Assembly (NCBI GenBank): GCA_921293015.1
Contig: OV121085.1
Location: 22,767,911 to 22,831,910 of the forward strand
Reading direction: 5' to 3'
Source: Phorcus lineatus
Lineage: Eukaryota > Mollusca > Gastropoda > Trochida > Trochidae
Length of the DNA: 64,000 nucleotides
Position numbers and translations under genes: made by a program. This document shows, in pieces, positions 47,601 to 59,600 of this stretch (positions are counted from its first letter, which is position 1; the number at the start of each line of letters is the position of its first letter). The notes under the pieces are model-generated. The model worked only from the letters and a program-made list of their open reading frames with translations, made no database searches and was not told the DNA's origin.

Positions 47601-50600
47601 AATGTTTGTAATGTAAATAATGCCGTGAATTCACATCAGTTAGACCTTATCTCACCTCATACAGAAATAGAACAGTCACAAAGTCCTTTCCACACAAAAT
47701 TAAGTACGCAAAAACAGAGTTCGCTCTTAAACTTCTGATAACTAACGGCCATGTTACAATATCGATAAATAGTTGCGTTTGTAAAATTTCCAGGATTCAT
47801 TGTTATTCAACGCCCGCAAATTTAAGCGTTTAAAACCTGTTGAATAACAATGAATCCCGGAAATTTTACAAACACAACTATTTATCTTCTAAGTAATTAC
47901 ATCACATCTGTTTTTGCGATTTAGTAAGCTTACTAAATCATTACCAGTTTGTTGTAATCTCTGATATGAAGCAGAACTTGAACAGTTTGCATGTTGAGCC
48001 CATGAAGGCGCAAGCTTATTATGTTTTGAAAGTATTTTGAAAATAAAAATGATCCAAGTAAGAAATGATGTGTAAAGAATGAACGCTCGAGATTGACAGC
48101 AAAAGACTAAGTGTAATTTCCCTATTTTCGATCAGATTTGAATATTAATTTAAACATCAGTTTTCAATGGAATATTTTAGATATTTTCGCAATGTTCATT
48201 GTTCTCTCTACAGTTAAGTATGTCGTTCAAATTAACTTTTGATTCAGGGTAAGAGTAACTTTAGGGGAATATGTTTTAGAAAATGGATTTGTTGCATTAA
48301 GAGCATAAAAAAAACTAGCGACAACATTGATTATTCTTCCATTTTTTTTAGAAGAAATATTAATAGATAAGAACAAATAACTTTTGGCAATGCCCAAAAA
48401 AAACAATGTATCAATAAAAGTCCTGGAGTGGTCATAAAATATTTCATTTCATTTAAATTTAATGGTTAAATTCCAAATCAGGTCAAAATGTTGTATAGTC
48501 TACAATGCTGTTCATGAAAAAAGGTATTCAACGGTTTTCTTCTGCGATGTCTTTGTAATCTTGGAAATAGCACAGGGGAGATATTATGTGACAAAACTAG
48601 TAACCTTGTTAATGATAACTTCATTATGATGGTCTGTAGTGTGTTACTTTATGTAAATATTCATAAATGCCACTAAACATAGTATAGTTGCATTTCGAGC
48701 TACGTTCAATCGATATGCAGATAACAGTATTGCAAAATGGCATTGTAATTTGTTACTGCTACGAGGGGAAGTCAATAAGTTCATAGAAGTGAGTATTGAT
48801 ACACCCCAGAAGACATCATTGTTGATGTCATTATTGATATAGGCCATCTGACAACAGTTTACAGACATAAACAACCTTCCTGATCATTTACTTGAGATTT
48901 ACAGCCTGTTGATCATAAGTACTGTAATCATGGAAAGTTCTAAACCTAAGCATTGTGCGGTTATCAAGTTTGTCAGGAAAGAAGGGGTGAATGAGACAGA
49001 AATACATGCACGTTTGACCAATGTGTATAGGAAAGACGCCCCTCAATATTCTACTGTTGCAAAATGGTCAGCTGATTTTGAGTTGGTTGAAGCTCCTTGG
49101 ACGATCACCCACGGTCAGGAAGGCCTTTTGAAACTATTACAGATAATATGGTTGCAAGAGTCTCAGGCTTAATCATGTCTATCTTAAAATAAAGATTGGT
49201 GCGATATCTTGAGAGTGTGGCATTTCTCATGGAAGTGTTTGCACCATAATTCATGAGCACTTGCACAAGAAGAGGAGGCGTGGCGTGTTGACTGCTGGAG
49301 TTATGCTTCTTCATGACAACGCTCCAGTGCACAAGAGTCGTATTGCACATGCTGGACTTCAACAAGGATGCTTTCAACAACTTAACAATCCCCCTACAGT
49401 CCAGATCTGACTCCAAGCTACTTGTATCTGTTTTGCAATTTGAAATCACACTTGCGTGGTATGAGATTCAGCGATGATAATGAACTCAAGGCAGTCCAAT
49501 AGACTAAAGGGCAAAGTGCATCGAGGTCCAAGGAGATTATATTAAAAACAAAATCAATATCACAACCATTAGCTTTCGTTTTACATCAATTTTCATTTGA
49601 CCTTTTGTAGGTCATCTGGCATGAACTTAGGCCAAAGGGGCATGTGGCATGTCATCCATCTGTCAGTAAAATTTTCACTATTTCAACATCTTCTCCAGAA
49701 CCATTGACCCAAGAAATCTGAAATCTTGTGACCCTTCAATACATAGCTGCGACGCTGGGCATTAGTTTTGGATAGGAATACACAATACTAACAGATGTTC
49801 TTCAATCTTCACATGAGCAAGCTCTCTGCAAGATGGATGCCAAGAATGTTAACAGGTGACCAGAAACAGAAACATTTGGCTTGATTCAGGGGATGCAGGG
49901 ATAATTTCCTGAAACTGTTAGTGACCCAGGAGAAGATGTGGGTACATCACTTCCACCCTGAAACTGTTAGTGACCCAGGAGAAGATGTGGGTACATCATT
50001 TCCACCCTGAAACTGTTAGTGACCCAGGAGATGTGGGTACATCACTTCCACCCTGAAACTGTTAGTGACCCAGGAGAAGATGTGGGTACATCACTTCCAC
50101 CCTGAAACTGTTAGTGACCCAGGAGAAGATGTGGGTACATCACTTCCACCCTGAAACTGTTAGTGACCAAGGAGAAGATGTGGGTACATCACTTCCACCC
50201 TGAAACTGTTAGTGACCCAGGAGATGTGGGTACATCACTTCCACCCTGAAACTGTTAGTGACCCAGGAGATGTGGGTACATCACTTCCACCCTGAAACTG
50301 TTAGTGACCCAGGAGAAGATGTGGGTACATCACTTCCACCCTGAAACTGTTAGTGACCCAGGAGAACATGTGGGTACGTCACTTCCACCCTGAAACTGAT
50401 GTGGGTACATCACTTCCTCCCTGAAACAAAAGCTAACAATGGAAGCAGGCCAGTTCCCAACCCCAAAAAGGTTCAAGCAAGTTTCATCTGCTGGAAAGGT
50501 GATGGCCTTAGTGTTTTGGGATAGCTGAGTATCATCATGATAGATTACTAAGAGAAGGACCAAACTATCAACGGGCCATATTATGCTAATGAATTCAGGC

Positions 50601-53600
50601 AATTAAGGGCAGCCATCGAGGCCAAGCGGCAAGGGAAGCTCAGTGCAGGAGTGCTACTCCTTCAGGACAATGCTTTTGTCCACACAGCACATTTTTCTGT
50701 CACTTCCATGACCGAATATGGCTTTGAAATTCTTCCATATCAATCTTACTCCCCAGATTTGGCAACATCGAACTCCTCCTTCTCAAATCTGAAGAACCAT
50801 TTAGGTGGACATGTTTTTGCTGATAACAGCCTAATTGCTACCTTGGAGAGATTTCTTGAGACCCAGTATGCAGAGTTCTACAAGAATGGCACAATGAAGC
50901 TGGAACATTGCTGGTCGAAATGTGTTGATGTCAGAGGACACTATGTAGAAAAATATAATGCAAAAAGTGATGCTTTGGTCTTGTTTTCTATGTCACTCTA
51001 CAGACTTTTTTTATTCATTTTCGTGGGCCTACCATGGAAACCTTCATTCAATGCAATGATTTATAATTTACTTCTGTAGAGAGTATCCCACAGTAACATG
51101 ATACCCTTATAAGATAAAAAATCTGGATTATCAACCTTTATGAACTGTTTTTGCAAAAGATTGCTGCGAAACTTTATTAAGCAAAAGAGGAATATGAATG
51201 GCCGAGTTTTGACAGAAAAATCAATGGGCGTAAAATATCATGAATATTTTAAAAATGAACAATAGGAATTTGTTTTAGGATTGTTGTATTTCTTCCGACA
51301 TTTTCTTGTTTCTCCCCTTGAAAAATTATCAATAAAGTTGTATTCTTTGGATAACTGTCATACTTGTTAATTGCCACTCCAGTTAATAAAAAAGTTTGTC
51401 TTTAGTATTTTTACTGGTTCTATGGAAACATGACTGTAAAAGTGACTATGACAAAGTAATTTGTGTGCAGCATATGATATCCCTTTTTGCCAGCTTCACC
51501 AAACTTGATACACATATGAACCATTATTCTTAGATGTACTTTTTTAGCTCATCAGGTCTGAAAGACCCGATGGGCTTATGGCATGGCATGGTGTCCAGCG
51601 TCCGTCCGTCCATCCGTCCGTCCATCCATCCGTCAATCCGTAAACTTTTCACTTTTTCGACTTCTTCTCCAGAACCAATGACTCTAGAGAGCTGAAATTT
51701 TATGTGCATACTCCTTGGCAAATGGGGATTCTAAATTGTAGATTTCGTGACCCCATGACCCCAAATGGGGTCACAAGGGTCAAAACCTTAAAAATCTATT
51801 TTAATCTTCTTCTCCAGTTCCAAAAGGTCCAGAGAGCTGAAAAGTTGTGTGTAGACTTCTTGGCCAATGGGGATTCTAAATTGTAGATTTTGTGACCCCA
51901 TGACCCCAAATGAGGTCAGAGGGGTCAAAACATGAAAAACCTATTTTCATCTTCTTCTCCAGTTCCAAAAGGTCCAGAGAGCTGAATAGTTGTATGTAGA
52001 CTCCTTGGGCACTGGAGATTCTAAATTGTAGGTTTGGTGACCCCATGACCCCAAATGGGGTCACAGGGGTCAAAACCTGAAAAACCTATTTTCATCTTCT
52101 CCAGTTCCAAAAGGTCTAGAGAGCTGAAAAGGTGTGTGTAGACTCCTTGGCCAACGGGGATTCTAAATTGTAGGTTTGGTGACCCCATGACCCCAAATGG
52201 GGTCAGAGGGGTCAAAACATGAAAAACCTATTTTCATCTTCTTCCCCAGTTCCAAAAGGTCCAGAGAGCTGAATAGTTGTATGTAGACTCCTTGGGTACT
52301 GGAGATTCTAAATTGTAGGTTTGGTGACCCCATGACCCCAAGTGGGGTCACGGGTCAAAACCTAAAAAACCTAATTTCATCTTTTTCCCTAGTTCCAAAA
52401 GGCCTAGAGAGCTGAAAAATTGTGTGTAGACTCCTTGGACACTGGGGATCCTAAATTGTAGGTTTGGTGACCACTTGACCCCAAATGGGGTCACAGGGGT
52501 CAAAACCTAAAAAACCTAATTTCATCTTCTTCTCCAGTTCGAAAAGGTCTAGAGAGCTGTAAAGTTGTGTGTAGACTCCTTGGAGACTGGGGATCCTAAA
52601 TTGTAGGTTTGGTGACCACTTGACCCCAAATGGGGTCACAGGGGTCAAAACCTTAAAATCCTACTTTCATCTTCTTCTCCAGTTCCAAAAGGTCTTGATA
52701 GCTTAATAGTTGTGTGTAGACTCCTTGGACAATGGGGATTCTGAATTGTAGGTTTGGTGACCCCTTGACCCCAAATGGGCAATGGGCATTTTTAATTTGA
52801 TTGTGAATAACTCGGACGTTGGGACAGGCTATCTTTCCTACACTGCCCATGACCCCATGGTCTAAACCCAAACACCTATTTCTATCAAAAGTCTGATGAG
52901 CTACAGAGCCCATGGCTCTATTTTTATGAAATAAAAATATGTTTAAACCATTGGCAGGGTAAGAACGACCTCTTTAAAGAATAGTCTAAAAGAATAAACC
53001 ATGAAGGAATCTTTTAAAAATGATAGCAAATTGGAGGTTTACATTTATTTATTTCTTATTTCCAGATGGAAAATGAATCAGAAATGGATATGAACTATGC
53101 TATACAGTTTGAATAAAATAAGATGTTTCATAAAATATGTTTGGCCGTTATCTCGGAAATCAATGCCCATTTTCTCTTTAATTATGGCCGTTTTCTCTAG
53201 TTTGCTATTGGCCGTTTTCCCCGATGGCCGTTTTCACTAGGACCCTTTTGAGAGTGACAACAATAAAGGATTTTTGTTTGTTTTGCGGTTTCAGTGAAAA
53301 CATGACTAACGCAATGAAAATTCAAGGAAGCTATGTCGTCTTGAACATATCCTCTTTACTATACATGATAGTGACACCATAGAAACATTATAAAAGAAAA
53401 GAATGATGATATTTCACTATGACCTGCCTAAAGGACTGATAACTGATGTAAGTGTGACTTGTAAGTTTGTGATGTCGGAGATTACAGTGAGGCCAAGTAG
53501 TCGCACAATGAGGTTGGAGGTATTTACCAGTGAGTGAGAGGCTGAGAGTATGTGAGTGCTGAAGTGCTGACTGCTGCAGCAGGGATGAGTGACTCCAACC

Positions 53601-56600
53601 CTCTTATTATTTACTAGTTGTAGATATAGCCGGGTTGACAGGTTGGACAACTGCGTGACATTCCTATTAACCAGTTTGAGACGGCCCACCGACCAACCCT
53701 CACACACAGACACATGCATCACTACATTTTGTTTTGCTTTTCACTAAAGGGTTAACCAAAGTCAAAGAGAAAACCACCATTCCTCTTATTTAGGACGAAA
53801 TTATTAAAATCATGTTTCTGACACTGAAAGGAATGCACAGAGTTCTGAAGTTAAGGATAGTTATTTTTAAGATGTATTTATGTGTGAAATTATTAAGATT
53901 TAACTTGTAGAGGAGGAAACATAAACTTCCACAGCCTGCTTGTAGCCCTTACCTACACTTACACTGTAAGCAAGGCTCTAAAGTGCTTTGTGTACCATTA
54001 TGGGTGATTTCCATGCCATTTAGCGCACTCTGCAACTGTTTTTGGCTTCTTTTTAGTTCAGGTTTTAAGGCCAGACAGGCTTATGGCATGGCTCAGTGTC
54101 CTTTTACTTTCCTTCCGGCACTGCTGCATCTCCAAACCTAAATATTTGTGGTTATGTAACTTGCACTTTGGGGGTCTGAAAATTTACTTTTGGGCTGATC
54201 CCCCCTCTTCCTAAAAAATGGCTGCAGGCATTTTCCCTTAAACCAATTTATAGCAAAGGAGACCAAAATGTTGAGGGTACAACTTTGTGTCATGGAGGCT
54301 CAAATTTTCAATTTGGTGATGCACCCACTTATACTGTGATGGGCATGGCTGGGTGTCTACCCTTAAGTCTCAAGAAATAATTGATTCTGGAGAGCTCACA
54401 TTTTAAGAATATCTTTCATTGTCCCACCCCAACAAGAAAGGAGTGGCATGGTTGAAATATTTGGGATGAAACCCTGTAAACCTACTTGGTATAATCGGAA
54501 GCTTAAATTGATGAAATAACATCTTTGTTACTTGTATACTCAGGTTTGTAGACATATTCTTAACAATCAAAAGGTTATGATTATACCCCCGCCTTACAGC
54601 GTAAGCGGGGGTATATAGCGTTCATTCTGTCCGTCCGTCCGTCTGTCCGTCCGTCACAAATCTTTGTCCGGAGCATATCTCCTAAACTATACATGCTAGC
54701 TTCACCAAACTTCATACACTTGTCAACCATGATACCTAGATGTGCCTTTTGAGGGTTAGACCAACAAATGATTTTTATTTTTTGCAGTTTCCATGGAAAC
54801 ATGACTAAAACAGTGACTCTATGACCAAGTCCTTTGTCCGGAGCATATCTCCTAAACTATACATGCTAGCTTCACCAAACTTCATACACTTATCAACCAT
54901 GATCCCTAGATGTGCCTTTTGAGGGTTAGACCAACAAATGATTTTTATTTTTTGCGGTTTCCATGGAAACATGACTAAAACAGTGACTCTATGACCAAGT
55001 CCTTTGTCCGGAGCATATCTCCTAAACTATACATGCTAGCTCCACCAAACTTCATACACTTATCAACCATGATCCCTAGATGTGCCTTTTGAGAGTTAAA
55101 CCAACAAATACTTTTTATTTTTTGCGGTTTCCATGGAAACATGACTAAAACAGTGACTCTATGACTAAGTCCTTTGTCCGAAGCATATCTCCTAAACTAT
55201 ACATGCTAGCTCCACCAAACTTCATACACTTGTCAACCATGATCCCTAGATGTGCCTTTTGAGGGTTAGACCAACAAATGATTTTTATTTTTTTGCGGTT
55301 TCCATGGAAACATGACTAAAACAGTGACTCTATGACCAAGTCCTTTGTCCGGAGCATATCTCCTAAACTATACATGCTAGCTTCACCAAACTTCATACAC
55401 TTATCAACCATGATCCCTAGATGTGCCTTTTGAGGGTTAGACCAACAAATGATTTTTATTTTTTGCGGTTTCCATGGAAACATGACTAAAACAGTGACTC
55501 TATGACCAAGTCCTTTGTCCGGAGCATATCTCCTAAACTATACATGCTAGCTCCACCAAACTTCATACACTTATCAACCATGATCCCTAGATGTGCCTTT
55601 TGAGGGTTAGACCAACAAATACTTTTTATTTTTTGCGGTTTCCATGGAAACATGACTAAAACAGTGACTCTATGACCAAGTCCTTTGTCCGAAGCATATC
55701 TCCTAAACTATACATGCTAGCTCCACCAAACTTCATACACTTGTCAACCATGATACCTAGATGTGCCTTTTGAGGGTTAGACCAACAAATGATTTTTATT
55801 TTTTGCGGTTTCCATGGAAACATGACTAAAACAGTGACTCTATGACCAAGTCCTTTGTCCGGAGCATATCTCCTAAACTATACATGCTAGCTCCACCAAA
55901 CTTCATACACTTATCAACCATGATCCCTAGATGTGCCTTTTGAGGGTTAGACCAACAAATACTTTTTATTTTTTGCAGTTTCCATGGAAACATGACTAAA
56001 ACAGTGACTCTATGACCAAGTCCTTTGTCCGAAGCATATCTCCTAAACTATACATGCTAGCTCCACCAAACTTCATACACTTGTCAACCATGATCCCTAG
56101 ATGTGCCTTTTGAGGGTTAGACCAACAAATGATTTTTATTTTTTGCGGTTTCCATGGAAACATGACTTAAACAGTGAATTTATGACTAAGTCCTTTGTCC
56201 GGAGTATATCTTCTAAACCGTACATGCTATCATCACCAAACTTTATACACTTATCAAACATGATCCATATTGGTGCGCCTTTTGAGGGTAAGACCAAAAC
56301 ATTATTTTTATTTTTTGCGGTTTACATGGAAACGTTACTAAAACAATGACTATCTGACAAAGTGCTTTTTCCTGAGCATATCTCCTAAACTATACATGCT
56401 AGCTTCAACAAACTTAATACACTTATCAACCATGATCCCTAAGTGAGCTTTTTGAGGGTAAGACCAACAAAGAAAGCCAGACTATAGTTTGAAGCGGGGG
56501 TATGTGAGCTGTGCTCACTTCTTTACTTGTTATTGTTTGTTTTTTAACAATTCATTGCATGCTTTATGCTTCAACCTGTTTTATCTGACATTGTGAAACA

Positions 56601-59600
56601 ATTAGCATATAGATAAAAAATACTTATATGTCTTCAATGATAGATTAATGAACTTGTTAATTGTCACTGTTGGAAATGCTATTGCATGTTTATTATGCAA
56701 CATTTGGCCATGCTTACTGTACATGTACAATGTCTATACTTACTAACCGACTTCCAGACACAGTAACAAGCTCTGTGTATTGCGCAGTTACATCAGATGA
56801 TAGGGCGTACAATTCAACTTTAGGATAGTGTCAATTTTGTTAGCAACAGATATGATGAGTTCAAGGAGAGTAAATTTTTTTTGGAAGAAGATTTGAGATT
56901 AATGAAAGAACAGATTAGCTCCTTCTCTGATCAAACAGAAATCACATGAAATTCAAAGAGGCCCAATTAATCAAAGGTGCCAATTGAGGAGAGATAATCT
57001 TATTTTCACTAATTTCCTTGAACACACAACGACCACCTCTGAACCTTTTAAGATTGTGAACTGCGGTTGAAGGACTTCATAGCTACTGAACTAAAACATG
57101 ATAACCCAGGCATCCATAGGATAGGCCCCAAGAGATCAACAAGATCACCACATGAAACTACAAGACCGCGCCCTATTGGGATGGGATGCTGTTAAAAGGT
57201 GCGGGGAAAGAACTAAAAGGCAAGCCCCGTCATATCATTCATGGCCATTCAAAATATGGTAATTTTTCAAATGAACCAATCAGAATCGAGTATGTATACA
57301 ACGAAATCATGTTACAATATGTCATAGATTCTCCAATGTGTTTATCATTAATTGTTGATTTTAATGACTTAGACTTTTCATTTCTGACCTCTGATGTCCA
57401 CTGCCCTATCTCATTTGCATTGGCCTATACAACATATTACCCAGTTTTAGATGAGCAACATTCAACTTCCAACACAGATAGGGACTAAACAAAAACCATA
57501 TAAATAAGATCAATGACTAGAATATCGACAAAACATAGATATTGAACATATAAAAACACTTACAAACCAAGCCAGTGTGTCACTCGCAGGTCAGCATGAT
57601 CTCTCATCAGTGATGGTTTGCTAGTTCCAGCCGATGCTAGCAGGTTTCACCGCAATGCATAGCCACAATGGTGTTGTGGGCTTTCTCCCTGCAATAATAC
57701 TAACAGCCTCGATAAGGGTGAAATACTCTTGAAAGCGGCGTTAACCCCAGATCACCTCACCTAACCTCACTATCATCTGTAAGAAGAATAAACGATGGTT
57801 TGGAAAAGATTGTAGGAAAAGACGTAAACAATTTCACAAAGCAAGAAGACTCTTAAGAAAATACAAATCTGAACTCAACATAAAGAACTACTGTAGTGAA
57901 TCAAATGCATACAAATAGTGTACAGCACAACTACAGTCTTTGTGGTCTTTAAACATTGTCATGGAAAATAGAATTATTGCATAAGAAATTATGCCCATGT
58001 ATATATGTGTGTTTGAACGTTGCAGATGGCGGACTGCTGCTGGGAGCGTCAAGTCTAAGCGGACGATATTGGCTGGGTTCGCTTTGGTTCTACTGCAACC
58101 CCACGCTGGCCCCAGATGTAGAGAAGTGCACTGCAGGGGTGCAGCTGGAGGCTGGATTGCAGGACGCCATGTGGGTTGACTCCAACACTGTGATTGTGGG
58201 GCTTGATACAGGCGAGTAGGACCAACTCTAGTGGGCAGGTTCTTGTTAGATGACTCCAACACTGTGATTGTGGGGCTTGATACAGGCAAGTAGGACCAAC
58301 TCTAGTGAGCAGGTTCTTGTTAGATGACTCCAACACTGTGATTGTGGGGCTTGATACAGGCAAGTAGGACCAACTCTAGTGGGCAGGTTCTTGTTAGATG
58401 ACTCCAACACTGTGATTGTGGGGCTTGATACAGGCGAGTAGGACCAACTCTAGTGGGCAGGTTCTTGTTAGATGACTCCAACACTGTGATTGTGGGGCTT
58501 GATACAGGCAAGTAGGACCAACTCTAGTGAGCAGGTTCTTGTTAGATGACTCCAACACTGTGATTGTGGGGCTTGATACAGGCAAGTAGGACCAACTCTA
58601 GTGGGCAGGTTCTTGTTAGATGACTCCAACACTGTGATTGTGGGGCTTGATACAGGCAAGTAGGACCAACTCTAGTGAGCAGGTTCTTGTTAGATGACTC
58701 CAACACTGTGATTGTGGGGCTTGATACAGGCGAGTAGGACCAACTCTAGTGAGCAGGTTCTTGTTAGATGACTCCAACACTGTGATTGTGGGGCTTGATA
58801 TAGGCAAGTAGGACCAACTCTAGTGAGCAGGTTCTTGTTAGATGACTCCAACACTGTGATTGTGGGGCTTGATACAGGCAAGTAGGACCAACTCTAGTGG
58901 GCAGGTTCTTGTTAGATGACTCCAACACTGTGATTGTGGGGCTTGATACAGGCAAGTAGGACCAACTCTAGTGGGCAGGTTCTTGTTAGATGACTCCAAC
59001 ACTGTGATTGTGGGGCTTGATACAGGCAAGTAGGACCAACTCTAGTGGGCAGGTTCTTGTTAGATGACTCCAACACTGTGATTGTGGGGCTTGATACAGG
59101 CAAGTAGGACCAACTCTAGTGGGCAGGTTCTTGTTAGATGACTCCAACACTGTGATTGTGGGGCTTGATACAGGCAAGTAGGACCAACTCTAGTGGGCAG
59201 GTTCTTGTTAGATGACTCCAACACTGTGATTGTGGGGCTTGATACAGGCGAGTAGGACCAACTCTAGTGGGCAGGTTCTTGTTAGATGACTCCAACACTG
59301 TGATTGTGGGGCTTGATACAGGCGAGTAGGACCAACTCTAGTGGGCAGGTTCTTGTTAGATGACTCCAACACTGTGATTGTGGGGCTTGATACAGGCGAG
59401 TAGGACCAACTCTAGTGGGCAGGTTCTTGTTAGATGACTCCAACACTGTGATTGTGGGGCTTGATACAGGCGAGTAGGACCAACTCTAGTGGGCAGGTTC
59501 TTGTTAGATGACTCCAACACTGTGATTGTGGGGCTTGATACAGGCGAGTAAGACCAACTCTAGTGAGCAGGTTCTTGTTAGATGACTCCAACACTGTGAT

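Noticed and set aside
51876-52913. Minus frames beginning MTPVTPFGVMGSPNLQFR
   Set aside because: Shadows of the 144-bp units.
53064-53120. Possible terminal exon (AG|ATGGAAAATGAATCAG ... TAA with AATAAA)
   Set aside because: Good acceptor and polyadenylation-like signal, but only about 16 codons, no partner exon and no recognised homology.
57186-57488. 100-codon plus frame as a host gene
   Set aside because: Its SDVHCPISFAL segment is a LINE endonuclease motif; it is part of the decayed element.
58055-59177. Series of 63-codon minus frames (MPVSSPTITVLESSNK...)
   Set aside because: Antisense shadows of the 74-bp array; identical and periodic.
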